This document shows positions 9,218-18,436 of a stretch of DNA of 37,380 nt, piece after piece (within the stretch, counting starts at the first letter, position 1; each line of letters starts with the position of its first letter). The DNA is taken from positions 1 to 37,380 of the forward strand of contig JACOZW010000053.1 of assembly GCA_016181145.1 (NCBI GenBank). The letters are read 5' to 3'. This stretch comes from Candidatus Yanofskyibacteriota bacterium (GTDB taxonomy: Bacteria; Patescibacteriota; Minisyncoccia; 2-02-FULL-40-12; GWA2-44-9). The translations under genes were made by a program, and so were the position numbers. The notes under the pieces were generated by a model. It had not been told where the DNA came from and ran no database searches. It was given only the letters and a program-made list of their open reading frames with translations.

Positions 9218-9691
9218 ATGCCAAATACATTTCAAAAAACATTAATAATTTTAAAACCGGATGCCATCCATCGGGGGATTGTGGGGGAGATATTGGACAG
9301 ATTTGAACAGAAGGGTATAAGGCCGGTCGGTATGAAAATGGTCAAAATGACCGATCTGCTTCTAGATAAGCACTATGCTCAGCATAAAGGCAAGCATTTT
9401 TTACCGCGGCTCAAGAAATTTATGAAGTCACTGCCGGTTGTACTTGTTGTGCTTGAGGGTTTGGATGTCGTCCGAGTAGTGCGAAATATGTGCGGGCCGA
9501 CAGATGGCAAGAATGCTCCACCCGGTACGATAAGAGGAGATTACGGGATGTCAATTTCAGCCAACATTATCCATTCGTCCGAGGATCTCAAAGCGGCCAA
9601 AAGAGAGATAGGGATATTCTTTAGTAAAAACGAGATTTTCAGCTACTCATGGCCGGATATCAACTTCTATTATAACGAGGAAGAGGTATAA
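9218..9691 (+). CDS. ndk: Nucleoside diphosphate kinase
   Basis: TLIILKPDAIHRGIVGEIL, RGDYGMSISANIIHSSEDLKAAKREIGIFF (active-site His). Confidence 0.93.
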   Translation: MPNTFQKTLIILKPDAIHRGIVGEILDRFEQKGIRPVGMKMVKMTDLLLDKHYAQHKGKHFLPRLKKFMKSLPVVLVVLEGLDVVRVVRNMCGPTDGKNAPPGTIRGDYGMSISANIIHSSEDLKAAKREIGIFFSKNEIFSYSWPDINFYYNEEEV

Positions 9692-9824
9692 TTTAGTTAG
9701 GTTCTATTTCTAAGCTTTAGGACAAATTATTTTATTCGGGATTCTTATATGATGGTCCCGCCGTGGCGGGATCCTGCGGAAACCCACTTGGCGAAATGCT
9801 AATTGCTTTGAAAATAGAACCAAC

Positions 9825-9852
9825 TAAAACTCCGCCAGTTGGCGGAGTTTTA
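9825..9852 (-). terminator. Terminator hairpin 3' of tRNA-Pro
   Basis: taaaactccgcc-agtt-ggcggagtttta perfect 12-bp inverted repeat. Confidence 0.6.
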
Positions 9853-9863
9853 GTAATAACTTT

Positions 9864-9932
9864 CGGGCCGTGGAGAATCGAACTCCAGCTGCATGACCCC
9901 CAGCCACGCGTACTACCATTATACGACGGCCC
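9864..9932 (-). tRNA. tRNA-Pro (anticodon GGG)
   Basis: Reverse complement GGGCCGT..TATAATGGTAGTA..CGTGG-CTGGGGG-TCATG..TGGAG-TTCGATT-CTCCA-ACGGCCC folds as a cloverleaf; CCA not encoded. Confidence 0.85.
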
Positions 9933-9977
9933 GTCTTTGCTCGCCGAAGTCCCGCTAAGGCGGGACGAAGGCAAGAT

Positions 9978-10922
9978 TTAGAGATTTTCAAAGTCATTCA
10001 CTGCTTCGCTTAAGGACTGAAAAACAATATCCTCGCTATTTCTGAATACGTCTTCTCTGTCAGGAATGCCTTTTTCTTGAAGCGCCCCGTCGATTAGTTC
10101 TATGAGAGAGGAAAATTTTTTAGCTGCTTCGGTTTGATTAACTTTGGTTGCAAAGTTCCTGAAGACGGAAAGCTGTATCTTTATTTCTTCAAGAATAAGC
10201 ATTTGGACACGATGTCTGCCCAATTTGTCCTTGGCATCTTTTATCATTCTTCTCTGGCTTTGTTCCGCCTCCGGGCTTAGAGACGGTCCACCTGATCTCC
10301 TTCTTAATTTAGGCAGGCCGTAAGCCGTCATCCACAGTTCGCTCAACTCTTTTATGGTTCTTCCTTCGGTACCTATAACGACTTGGGAAATGTTCCTAAC
10401 TACGTCGTAAAAATCGTGTCGGTTATCCGAATGAAAATATTCCATCATTGTCAGTGTGCCATCGGCCATATGTTCTTTAATTTTTTTTAACTTATCTCGA
10501 ATTTTTATTGGAGAGGAGGTTACGTCTATTCCCAGAGCCAAGTATTCTGTACCCTCTTCTTTTGGTACTTCTAGTGCTAGATCTACGCCATGAAACAAGT
10601 CGTCGTATTCGGCGGGAACTATTGTGAATACATTTTGGCCTAACCAGTCGCTTAACTCGATTTGTTCGGCAAAGATCGCCTCCAATATGCGAGCTTTTTT
10701 GGTGGGTTCAGTTCCATCCCTTTTTATGGTGGCTTTCTTTTTTTCAACACTTGCTTTGTCTCTTTCAAGCCGCTCGGCATAACGAGGGATCTTCGCAAAT
10801 TTATTCATATCTATTGCCGCCGCGCGGTGTTCTGTTACCAGCAAATCAAAAGTTTTCTCCTCGGCCTCGGAGAGTTTGTCTTTTCTTTGCTCAACTGGTG
10901 TTGGTAGAGGTTCTTTGATCAA
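9978..10922 (-). CDS. Hypothetical protein; possible PD-(D/E)XK-like domain (EYDDLFHGVDLALEV...LALGIDVTSS)
   Basis: 314-aa ORF starting TTG directly after rpmB; motif resemblance only. Confidence 0.6.
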   Translation of the reverse strand: MIKEPLPTPVEQRKDKLSEAEEKTFDLLVTEHRAAAIDMNKFAKIPRYAERLERDKASVEKKKATIKRDGTEPTKKARILEAIFAEQIELSDWLGQNVFTIVPAEYDDLFHGVDLALEVPKEEGTEYLALGIDVTSSPIKIRDKLKKIKEHMADGTLTMMEYFHSDNRHDFYDVVRNISQVVIGTEGRTIKELSELWMTAYGLPKLRRRSGGPSLSPEAEQSQRRMIKDAKDKLGRHRVQMLILEEIKIQLSVFRNFATKVNQTEAAKKFSSLIELIDGALQEKGIPDREDVFRNSEDIVFQSLSEAVNDFENL

Positions 10923-10923
10923 A

Positions 10924-11130
10924 CTATTTGGTTTTGTGAAGAGTTTTTATGCAGTCAGTGCAGATCTTTATTCTTCGCCAGCCGGCGGATGCTGTCTTGT
11001 CCGGGACTTTGGCCCACTGTAAGTTTGGGTATCTTTTGGACTTGGATGTAGGATTATAATGGCCTCGCAAGAGTTTGCGAGTGGTTGCCATAATCGGTTT
11101 TTTGCCGCATTGCGGACATCGGGTTGCCAT
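10924..11130 (-). CDS. rpmB: 50S ribosomal protein L28
   Basis: MATRCPQCGKKP...RGHYNPTSKSKRYPNLQWAKVP...GWRRIKICTDCIKTLHK. Confidence 0.85.
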   Translation of the reverse strand: MATRCPQCGKKPIMATTRKLLRGHYNPTSKSKRYPNLQWAKVPDKTASAGWRRIKICTDCIKTLHKTK

Positions 11131-11254
11131 ATGATTAAGTGATTTACATAATACATCATAATTGATACTATTTCAACCAGGTAGTGAATTTTTGAGTTTC
11201 TTTCAGAACGGCGCCGTAGGCGCTTCTCAAAAATCTACTACCTGGTCAAGTATT

Positions 11255-11878
11255 ATGGAGACACTGCTGACAACAATTTTCTGGATAGTGGCGCTTCTGT
11301 ATTCGGTTGTGATACACGAAGTAAGCCACGGGGCAGTAGCTTATTCTTTGGGTGACGGGACGGCCAAGAACCTCGGCCGGCTTACTTTAAATCCGATAAA
11401 ACATTTGGACATGTTTGGTTCGGTTTTACTTCCACTGCTTTTAGTGATTTTGAGATCACCGTTTGTTTTTGGTTATGCAAAGCCGGTTCCATATAATCCA
11501 TTGAATTTAAGCGACAGAAAATATGGTCCGGCCAAGGTGGCCATAGCCGGTCCGGCCTCCAACATTGCTTTGGCCGTCCTTTTCGGCCTCACATTGAGAT
11601 TTCTGCCGGATGTTTTTTCCTCATCTCTTATACCAGAGTTGTTGGGTATCGTGGTGACGTTGAACTTATTTCTTGCCATATTTAATCTGTTTCCGATACC
11701 GCCGTTGGACGGCCACTGGCTTTTGCTGACATTTCTACCAGCCAGATTCACAGCGGCAAGGATGTTCTTATATAAATACAGCTTCTTGCTTCTTTTGGTA
11801 TTATTGTTCTTTATTTTCCCGTTGCTCATACCTGTCATAAGAGGTTTGTTCCAGTTGCTTACCGGCATTGGATTTTGA
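11255..11878 (+). CDS. Site-2 protease family (M50) membrane metalloprotease
   Basis: VVIHEVSHGAVAYSLGD (HExxH), NLFPIPPLDGHW; TM segments. Confidence 0.88.
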   Translation: METLLTTIFWIVALLYSVVIHEVSHGAVAYSLGDGTAKNLGRLTLNPIKHLDMFGSVLLPLLLVILRSPFVFGYAKPVPYNPLNLSDRKYGPAKVAIAGPASNIALAVLFGLTLRFLPDVFSSSLIPELLGIVVTLNLFLAIFNLFPIPPLDGHWLLLTFLPARFTAARMFLYKYSFLLLLVLLFFIFPLLIPVIRGLFQLLTGIGF

Positions 11879-11935
11879 CATTAGTACTGTAATTCTGATA
11901 TACTATCTAAGACCTTGGGGTCTTATTTTATTGTT

Positions 11936-12346
11936 ATGCCGACATTTAGACAATTAATGAAAAACCCGCGCAAGAGTTCCAGAGCGAAGACCAAGTCGCC
12001 GGCTTTGGTTCGCGGTTTTAATGTTTTAAAAAATAAACCGACATTTTATCCTTCTTCTTTCAAAAGGGGGGTTGCGATAAAGGTTGGAACAATGACTCCC
12101 AAAAAACCAAACTCCGCTTTGAGAAAATTTGCTCGCGTCCGGCTTACTAACGGTATGGAAGTGACGGCTTACATACCGGGCATAGGGCATAATCTTCAGG
12201 AACACTCCGTAGTTGTTATCAGAGGAGGAAGGGTCAAGGACCTGCCGGGAGTCAGATATCACGTGGTTAGAGGAGTGCTTGATTCCGGAGGAGTCGAAGG
12301 AAGAAAACAACAGCGTTCCAAGTATGGAGCCAAAAAACCAAAATAA
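11936..12346 (+). CDS. rpsL: 30S ribosomal protein S12
   Basis: MPTFRQL...[56 protein letters not shown]. Confidence 0.97.
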   Translation: MPTFRQLMKNPRKSSRAKTKSPALVRGFNVLKNKPTFYPSSFKRGVAIKVGTMTPKKPNSALRKFARVRLTNGMEVTAYIPGIGHNLQEHSVVVIRGGRVKDLPGVRYHVVRGVLDSGGVEGRKQQRSKYGAKKPK

Positions 12347-12350
12347 TCTT

Positions 12351-12416
12351 AAAACTTGAAACGTGAAACTTGAAACGTAGTTAACGCTTCACGCTTCACG
12401 CTTCACGCTTCACGTC
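12351..12416 (+). repeat. Word-hairpin spacer (acttgaaacgtgaaacttgaaacg / cgcttcacgcttcacgcttcacg) upstream of rpsG
   Basis: Imperfect inverted repeat of tandem short words abutting the GTG start. Confidence 0.7.
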
Positions 12417-12884
12417 GTGAGACGACCAGTAAAAAAACGATCAGTCATTGAGCCGGATGCCAGATATTCGAGTGTTTTGGTTGCCAAATTTATAAATAAG
12501 ATAATGGAGGCAGGGAAGAAATCAATTGCCAAGAAGATTGTTTACTCAGCTCTTGAACTTGCCGAAAAACAAACCCAGAAACCGGCAATAGAAGTGTTTG
12601 AAAAAGCAATGGATAATGTTTCACCAACTGTCGAACTCAGATCAAAACGTGTCGGTGGCGCCAACTATCAGGTTCCAGTTGAGGTCAGGCCCGAAAGGCG
12701 GACAGCGCTTGCGATTAGATGGATAGTTGAATCGGCAAGGGCTCAAAAAGGAAAGCCGATGGCTAAACGTCTGGCTGAGGAATTTATCCAGGCATTCAAT
12801 AATGCCGGAGGCGCGATAAAAAAGAAACAGGATGTTCATAGGATGGCAGAGGCAAATAAGGCGTTTGCTCACTTCAGTTGGTAA
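12417..12884 (+). CDS. rpsG: 30S ribosomal protein S7
   Basis: GTG start; MRRPVKKR...SPTVELRSKRVGGANYQVPVEVRPERR. Confidence 0.96.
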   Translation: MRRPVKKRSVIEPDARYSSVLVAKFINKIMEAGKKSIAKKIVYSALELAEKQTQKPAIEVFEKAMDNVSPTVELRSKRVGGANYQVPVEVRPERRTALAIRWIVESARAQKGKPMAKRLAEEFIQAFNNAGGAIKKKQDVHRMAEANKAFAHFSW

Positions 12885-12976
12885 TCTACGAATTACTAAT
12901 CTTGTACGAATGTACGAATTTACCAAAACCGATATACGAATTACGAATCTTCGGTTTTGGCTACGAATAAGTTAAG

Positions 12977-13366
12977 ATGGAATTAAAAAGAAAAGATTTA
13001 GTATATCCTGATCTGAGTTATAAAATTGTGGGTGTGCTATTTGACGTCTATAATGAACTTGGCTTTGGATATAGTGAAAGTCATTATCAAAAAGCCATCG
13101 CCATCTCTTTAAGAGAACAGAATATCAAGTTTAAGGAACAAGTTTATCTACCCATTCAGTTTAAAAATGAAATAGTCGGTAAATACTTCCTAGATTACTT
13201 AATAGAAGATAAGGTGGTATTAGAAATTAAAAAAGACGCTAAATTTTCAAAGAAAAACATTGATCAAGTTAATAATTACCTAAAAAGTTTTAATAAAAAA
13301 TTAGCGATTTTGGCAAATTTTGATAAAAGCGGTATTAAATTTAAACGACTGGTTAATTTGAATTAG
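12977..13366 (+). CDS. GxxExxY family protein (PD-(D/E)XK-like)
   Basis: YNELGFGYSESHYQKAI...DYLIEDKVVLEIKKDAKFSKKNIDQVNNYLKSFNKKLAILANF. Confidence 0.85.
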   Translation: MELKRKDLVYPDLSYKIVGVLFDVYNELGFGYSESHYQKAIAISLREQNIKFKEQVYLPIQFKNEIVGKYFLDYLIEDKVVLEIKKDAKFSKKNIDQVNNYLKSFNKKLAILANFDKSGIKFKRLVNLN

Positions 13367-13395
13367 TATATTCGTAACCAATTCGTAATTCGTAG

Positions 13396-15501
13396 ATGGC
13401 GGATTACCCTATACAAAAAATAAGGAACTTCGGTGTTATCGCCCACATTGACGCGGGAAAAACAACTACCTCGGAGAGGATACTTTTTTATACGGGGATT
13501 TCGCATAAGATAGGTGAAGTTCACGAAGGAGAAGCGATTATGGATTGGATGGAACAAGAAAGAGAAAGAGGAATTACCATAACCGCGGCGGCAACGACTG
13601 CCTACTGGTCGCCTAGTGACGCTAAAGACAAAGAAGCCGAAAAGGTTAAGCTCAACATAATAGATACTCCCGGCCACATTGATTTTACCATCGAGGTTAA
13701 ACGCTCTTTGCGTGTTTTAGACGGAGCGGTTGTCGTCTTTGACGGCGTTGCCGGCGTTGAGCCGCAATCAGAAACAAATTGGCGCTACGCCGATGACTAC
13801 AAAGTGCCTAGAATTTGTTTCATAAATAAACTCGATCGCTTGGGCGCTTCATATGATCGTTCCTTCCAGTCAATTCTTGGGCGACTTTCGCCTTATGCTG
13901 TTAAATTACAGATACCGGATGGCCATGAGGACCAGTTCAAAGGAATTGTTGACCTTTTGACTATGGAATACGTGACTTTTGAAGGTGCTAAGGGAGAGAA
14001 AGTTGTGAAAGGACCCATACCGGAGTACCTGAAAGCTGAGGCCGAAAAAGAAAGGGCAAGTACAATCGAAAAAATAGTTGAACACGATGATAAGGCCATG
14101 GCTGATTATCTTGACGGGAAAGAGATTGCTCTCGACAAGGTCAGAGAAATATTAAGAAAAGCAACAATAGAAAATAAAATTTTCCCCGTTTTTTGCGGTT
14201 CCGCTTTGAAAAATAAGGGTGTCCAGCTTGTTTTGGATGCCGTAGCGTATTATTTGCCGTCGCCTTTGGACATTCCGCCTGCCGTCGGGGTCTTCACCAA
14301 AACAGGCGAAGAAAAACCGGTTCCGGCAGATGAGAACGCTCCTTTTGCCGCTTTGGCGTTCAAAACCGCGACTGACCCGTTTGTTGGTTCACTCACTTTC
14401 TTTAGAGTTTATTCGGGCAAGATCGCTTCCGGTTCTTATGTTCTGAATACCAGAAGCGGCCAGCAAGAACGGATAAGCCGCATTGTCCGGCTTCACGCCA
14501 ACCAAAGAGAAGAGGTCAAGGAAATATACGCGGGTAATATTGCCGCGACTGTCGGTTTGAAAGATACCAAAACAGGGGATTCATTGTGCGATCCGAACAA
14601 CCCCGTTGTTCTGGAAGGCATAGAGGTTCCTGAGCCGGTTATTTCGTTAAGGGTTGAACCAAAGACCAAAGCCGATCAGGAGAAAATGGGTATTGCTTTG
14701 AGGAAACTCTCTGACGAAGATCCGACTTTTAGAATTAAGACCGACGAAGAAACGGGGGAGATGATCATATCTGGAATGGGAGAACTCCACTTAGAAATTA
14801 TTGTTGACAGAATGAAAAGAGAATTTGGGGTTGGCGTGAATGTCGGTCGCCCTCAAGTTGCTTACAAAGAAACCGTCACCAACACGGCGGAGGCAGAAGG
14901 AAAGTATATACGCCAGTCGGGAGGCCGTGGACAGTACGGTCATGTCTGGATAAGAGTCGAACCGCTCGAGCGCGGCGCAGGTTTCGAATTTGTTAATGCT
15001 ATCAGAGGTGGTGTTATTCCCGAAGAATTTATTAACCCTTCCGAAAAAGGAGTGCGAGAGGCCTTGGACAAAGGAGTTGTTGCTGGTTTTCCGATAGTTG
15101 ACATAAAGGCCACCCTTTACGATGGTTCTTACCACGAAGTCGATTCTTCGGAGATCGCTTTCAAAATAGCCGCGTCAAGCGCGATGCAAGAGGCCACAAG
15201 GAGAGCAAAGCCGATACTGCTTGAGCCGATAATGAAGGTGGAGATAATAATGCCTGATAACTTTATGGGAGAAGTTACTGGTGATTTGGCGTCCCGACGC
15301 GGCCAGATATTAAGCATAAATGACAGGAGTCCACTGAATCTTAAAGTCGTTGATTCGCGCGTGCCGCTGTCGGAAATGTTCGGCTATGCCACCTCTTTGC
15401 GGTCCTTGACCGAGGGACGCGGGACGTTTAACATGGAGTTTGACCATTATGAGCCGGTACCGAATAACATTGCCCAGTTAATAATAGAGGGTAAAAAGTA
15501 A
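13396..15501 (+). CDS. fusA: Elongation factor G
   Basis: AHIDAGKTTTSERILFYTG, DTPGHIDFTIEV, 701 aa full length. Confidence 0.98.
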   Translation: MADYPIQKIRNFGVIAHIDAGKTTTSERILFYTGISHKIGEVHEGEAIMDWMEQERERGITITAAATTAYWSPSDAKDKEAEKVKLNIIDTPGHIDFTIEVKRSLRVLDGAVVVFDGVAGVEPQSETNWRYADDYKVPRICFINKLDRLGASYDRSFQSILGRLSPYAVKLQIPDGHEDQFKGIVDLLTMEYVTFEGAKGEKVVKGPIPEYLKAEAEKERASTIEKIVEHDDKAMADYLDGKEIALDKVREILRKATIENKIFPVFCGSALKNKGVQLVLDAVAYYLPSPLDIPPAVGVFTKTGEEKPVPADENAPFAALAFKTATDPFVGSLTFFRVYSGKIASGSYVLNTRSGQQERISRIVRLHANQREEVKEIYAGNIAATVGLKDTKTGDSLCDPNNPVVLEGIEVPEPVISLRVEPKTKADQEKMGIALRKLSDEDPTFRIKTDEETGEMIISGMGELHLEIIVDRMKREFGVGVNVGRPQVAYKETVTNTAEAEGKYIRQSGGRGQYGHVWIRVEPLERGAGFEFVNAIRGGVIPEEFINPSEKGVREALDKGVVAGFPIVDIKATLYDGSYHEVDSSEIAFKIAASSAMQEATRRAKPILLEPIMKVEIIMPDNFMGEVTGDLASRRGQILSINDRSPLNLKVVDSRVPLSEMFGYATSLRSLTEGRGTFNMEFDHYEPVPNNIAQLIIEGKK

Positions 15502-15607
15502 AATTGTTATACTGTTAAATTGTTACATTGTTAACAATTCGGCAATGTAGCAATATAGCAATGAGTCGCGTAACAACAAAACGATGTAGTAATTTAGCAA
15601 TATTAAT
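15502..15607 (+). repeat. Word-hairpin spacer (attgttacattgtt / aacaat..gcaatgtagcaat)
   Basis: Same word family as 19971-20024, 28128-28186 and 28696-28763. Confidence 0.65.
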
Positions 15608-15967
15608 ATGAATACTAATGAGTTAAAGAAGTTATTGAAGGGTTCAACTGCGGTTTTGATATTGGAAGATGGCGAACCATCATTCGTAATACTCGGCTAC
15701 GAAGCATACAAGGGCCTTCTTGGTGAGCAGGAAAAAGAAGTAAAGATTAATCACCCTGATTCTTTAGAAAATAAGGACTCTCGACTAAACCAAGATCTTG
15801 TCGGTGCCAGGTCAATTGGTAATGGCGTTGGCAGTTTTCAACACCGGGTTGGCGAGAAAGAGGCAGAGATGTTAGAGAAGATAAATAAACAGATACTAGC
15901 TTTAAAAGACGAAGTAGAGAAGGAGGAGAAAGACAGGGAAGCAGGATTAGAATTAGAATCAACTTGA
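15608..15967 (+). CDS. Hypothetical protein with Phd/YefM-like N-terminus
   Basis: LLKGSTAVLILEDGEPSFVILGYEAYKGLL resembles Phd/YefM antitoxin N-termini; no toxin partner seen. Confidence 0.5.
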   Translation: MNTNELKKLLKGSTAVLILEDGEPSFVILGYEAYKGLLGEQEKEVKINHPDSLENKDSRLNQDLVGARSIGNGVGSFQHRVGEKEAEMLEKINKQILALKDEVEKEEKDREAGLELEST

Positions 15968-15971
15968 GAAA

Positions 15972-16064
15972 CTCAAAAATGAGATTATTTCTTTGGTGTG
16001 ATGACGAAGATGTAGTTTAACACTACTTCAAGGAGGAGCAACAAAGAAATCAGCCATTTTTGAG
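15972..16064 (+). repeat. Long imperfect hairpin between the Phd-like gene and tuf
   Basis: ctcaaaaatg...atttctttg...gatgtagt-ttaac-actact...caaagaaat...catttttgag. Confidence 0.6.
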
Positions 16065-16242
16065 CTTCCTTCAGAAGGCGGGTCAATTTTAACCATCTTC
16101 TGCGTTGTTCGTCGCTCACGTACATAAAGTACGCATCCCTGCTTCCCTAAAGATATCCGCAGTTGACTAAAGGAGCGGTTTGGATTAGAATAGATATTAC
16201 ATAAATTAAGTTTTTATCCAAGAGCGGAGCGATTGGTGACAA

Positions 16243-16259
16243 ACCCGCCAGAGGCGGGT
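16243..16259 (+). repeat. GC-rich palindrome acccgccagaggcgggt upstream of tuf
   Basis: Same style as 9756-9771, 9946-9964 and 28517-28586. Confidence 0.6.
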
Positions 16260-16282
16260 GCTGATAATTGTAACCACTCACT

Positions 16283-17506
16283 ATGTTCGCGGACAACTAT
16301 CGCATGGCGGGAAAATTCGAAAGAACAAAGCCTCATATGAATGTCGGCACAATCGGTCACGTTGACCACGGTAAAACCACTCTAACAGCGGCTATTTTGC
16401 ATACGGCCAATCTGTTTTCCGGCGAGGGGTATAGCGGCAGGGTTGAAGCAGTCGATCAGATCGACAATGCTCCGGAAGAAAAGGCAAGAGGTATTACTAT
16501 TGCTTTGCATCACTCCGAGTACGAGACGCCAAAAAGGCACTACGCTCACGTTGACGCTCCCGGCCACCAGGATTACATCAAGAATATGATAACCGGCGCC
16601 GCGCAGATGGACGGAGCTGTATTGGTTGTCGCTGCTACCGACGGTCCGATGCCCCAGACAAGAGAGCACATTCTTTTGGCGAGGCAAGTAGGTCTGCCAT
16701 CATTGATAGTGTTTTTGAATAAAGTCGACCAAGTTGATGACCCGGAAATGCTGGACTTGGTAGAGGCCGAGATTAGGGAACTTTTGAGCAAGTATCAGTA
16801 CGACGGAGAAAAAACGCCCGTTATACGCGGTTCAGGGTTAAAGGCCTTAGAAGCGAAAACAAAGGATGACCCGGCGGCCAAGCCGGTGAAGGAATTGCTT
16901 GATGCTCTTGATACTTATTTTGCCGATCCGGTTCGCGAGACCGATAAGCCATTCCTTATGCCCATTGAAGACATCTTTTCCATTGAAGGCAGGGGGACAG
17001 TTGTTACTGGCAGAATTGAAAGAGGTAAAGTTAAAATTAACGAAGAAATCGAAATCGTCGGTATTAAACCGACGTCAAAAACGGTCGTTACTGGCATAGA
17101 GATGTTCAACAAGCAGCTCGACGAGGGACTGGCGGGAGATAATGCTGGAGTTCTGTTGCGAGGCACCAAGAAAGAGGATATCGAGCGAGGGCAGGTTCTT
17201 GCCAAACCCGGCTCCATAACTCCTCATACCGAGTTTGAAGCCGAGATATACGTCTTGACCAAAGAAGAGGGAGGTAGGCATACGCCGTTCTTCAAGGGCT
17301 ATAAGCCACAATTCTACTTCCGAACAACGGACGTTACTGGAGAGGTGCTGTTGCCAGAGGGCACGGAAATGGTAATGCCCGGTGATACCATTAATTTGAA
17401 AGTTAAACTTATCGCTCCCATTGCCATGGAAGAGAAACAGAGATTCGCTATCCGAGAAGGCGGAAAGACGGTTGGCGCAGGAGTGGTAACCAAGGTTATC
17501 GTATAA
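16283..17506 (+). CDS. tuf: Elongation factor Tu
   Basis: [47 protein letters not shown]; alternative start ATG at 16304. Confidence 0.98.
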   Translation: MFADNYRMAGKFERTKPHMNVGTIGHVDHGKTTLTAAILHTANLFSGEGYSGRVEAVDQIDNAPEEKARGITIALHHSEYETPKRHYAHVDAPGHQDYIKNMITGAAQMDGAVLVVAATDGPMPQTREHILLARQVGLPSLIVFLNKVDQVDDPEMLDLVEAEIRELLSKYQYDGEKTPVIRGSGLKALEAKTKDDPAAKPVKELLDALDTYFADPVRETDKPFLMPIEDIFSIEGRGTVVTGRIERGKVKINEEIEIVGIKPTSKTVVTGIEMFNKQLDEGLAGDNAGVLLRGTKKEDIERGQVLAKPGSITPHTEFEAEIYVLTKEEGGRHTPFFKGYKPQFYFRTTDVTGEVLLPEGTEMVMPGDTINLKVKLIAPIAMEEKQRFAIREGGKTVGAGVVTKVIV

Positions 17507-17511
17507 GATCG

Positions 17512-17540
17512 AAGCCCCGTACCCTAGGGTACAGGGCTTT
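17512..17540 (+). terminator. Hairpin after tuf (aagccccgtaccctagggtacagggctt)
   Basis: Palindromic stem gtaccctagggtac flanked by aagccc/gggctt. Confidence 0.6.
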
Positions 17541-17557
17541 GTGAGTTCTTTGATCAA

Positions 17558-17884
17558 ATGGCAAAAAAATCATCAGAAAACAGCCAAAAAATAAGAATAA
17601 AACTGCGGGCTTATGATAACAAGATAATTGACAAGTCCGCTCAGCAGATAGTCGATACCATTGAAAGATATGGAGGAAAGCCCGTTGGTCCGGTGCCTTT
17701 GCCTACAGAGATACATAAGTATACGGTCAACAGGTCTGCCTTTATAGACAAGACCTCCCGCGAGCAATTCGAGATGCGAACCCACAAAAGGATAATTGAC
17801 ATAACATCGCCAACGCCCAAAATAATAGATGCGCTAATGAACTTGAACTTGCCAAGCGGCGTGGATATCGAAGTAAAGATGTAA
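17558..17884 (+). CDS. rpsJ: 30S ribosomal protein S10
   Basis: [24 protein letters not shown]...[17 protein letters not shown]. Confidence 0.97.
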   Translation: MAKKSSENSQKIRIKLRAYDNKIIDKSAQQIVDTIERYGGKPVGPVPLPTEIHKYTVNRSAFIDKTSREQFEMRTHKRIIDITSPTPKIIDALMNLNLPSGVDIEVKM

Positions 17885-17905
17885 ATGAGGTATTATTAAA
17901 CCACC

Positions 17906-18202
17906 ATGTTAGAAATTACAAAACAATATTTTGATAAACAGTTAGGAAAACTGGCGACGAAAGAAGAGATAAAGAAACTTGCGACCAAAGAAGACGTTAA
18001 AATCCTGGATAAAAAAATAGGTGGTCTTGACGTAAAGATAGACGGTCTTGATGTAAAAATTGAAAATGAAGTTGCCAGTTTAGCCGGTATGATGTCAAGA
18101 CGATTTGACGAACTGGAGAGAAAACTGGATGTTCGCGCGGAAGTCGATCAACTTAAATTAAAAATGAATAAAGTTTGGCAGGTGTTGGATATAAAAAATT
18201 AG
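17906..18202 (+). CDS. Hypothetical coiled-coil protein inserted between rpsJ and rplC
   Basis: 98-aa ORF with heptad-like KLATKEEIKKLATKEDVK / GLDVKIDGLDVKIE repeats. Confidence 0.6.
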   Translation: MLEITKQYFDKQLGKLATKEEIKKLATKEDVKILDKKIGGLDVKIDGLDVKIENEVASLAGMMSRRFDELERKLDVRAEVDQLKLKMNKVWQVLDIKN

Positions 18203-18214
18203 AAATTAAAAACC

Positions 18215-18436
18215 ATGGAACAATTACCAAAAACTGAACACGAACAAGAAGCAAGAGTTGAAAAAAGCAAAGAGGAAATTAGGGCCGAACTTAAACAGGA
18301 AGTAAGAGATTTAGTGAAAAGGACCATAGCTGAAACAGCTCAGCAGATGAGTAATCCTACGCGTATGTGGGATAAAGAAAAAATGGAGGCCGAAGCCAAA
18401 GTAGAAAAACTACTTGAAAAAATCGATCAATTATAG
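18215..18436 (+). CDS. Hypothetical coiled-coil protein
   Basis: 73-aa charged helical ORF. Confidence 0.5.
   Translation: MEQLPKTEHEQEARVEKSKEEIRAELKQEVRDLVKRTIAETAQQMSNPTRMWDKEKMEAEAKVEKLLEKIDQL

Noticed and set aside
9732-9981. Two ORFs (plus and minus) covering 9732-9981
   Set aside because: Overlap tRNA-Pro and GC palindromes; translations come from repeats, not protein-like.
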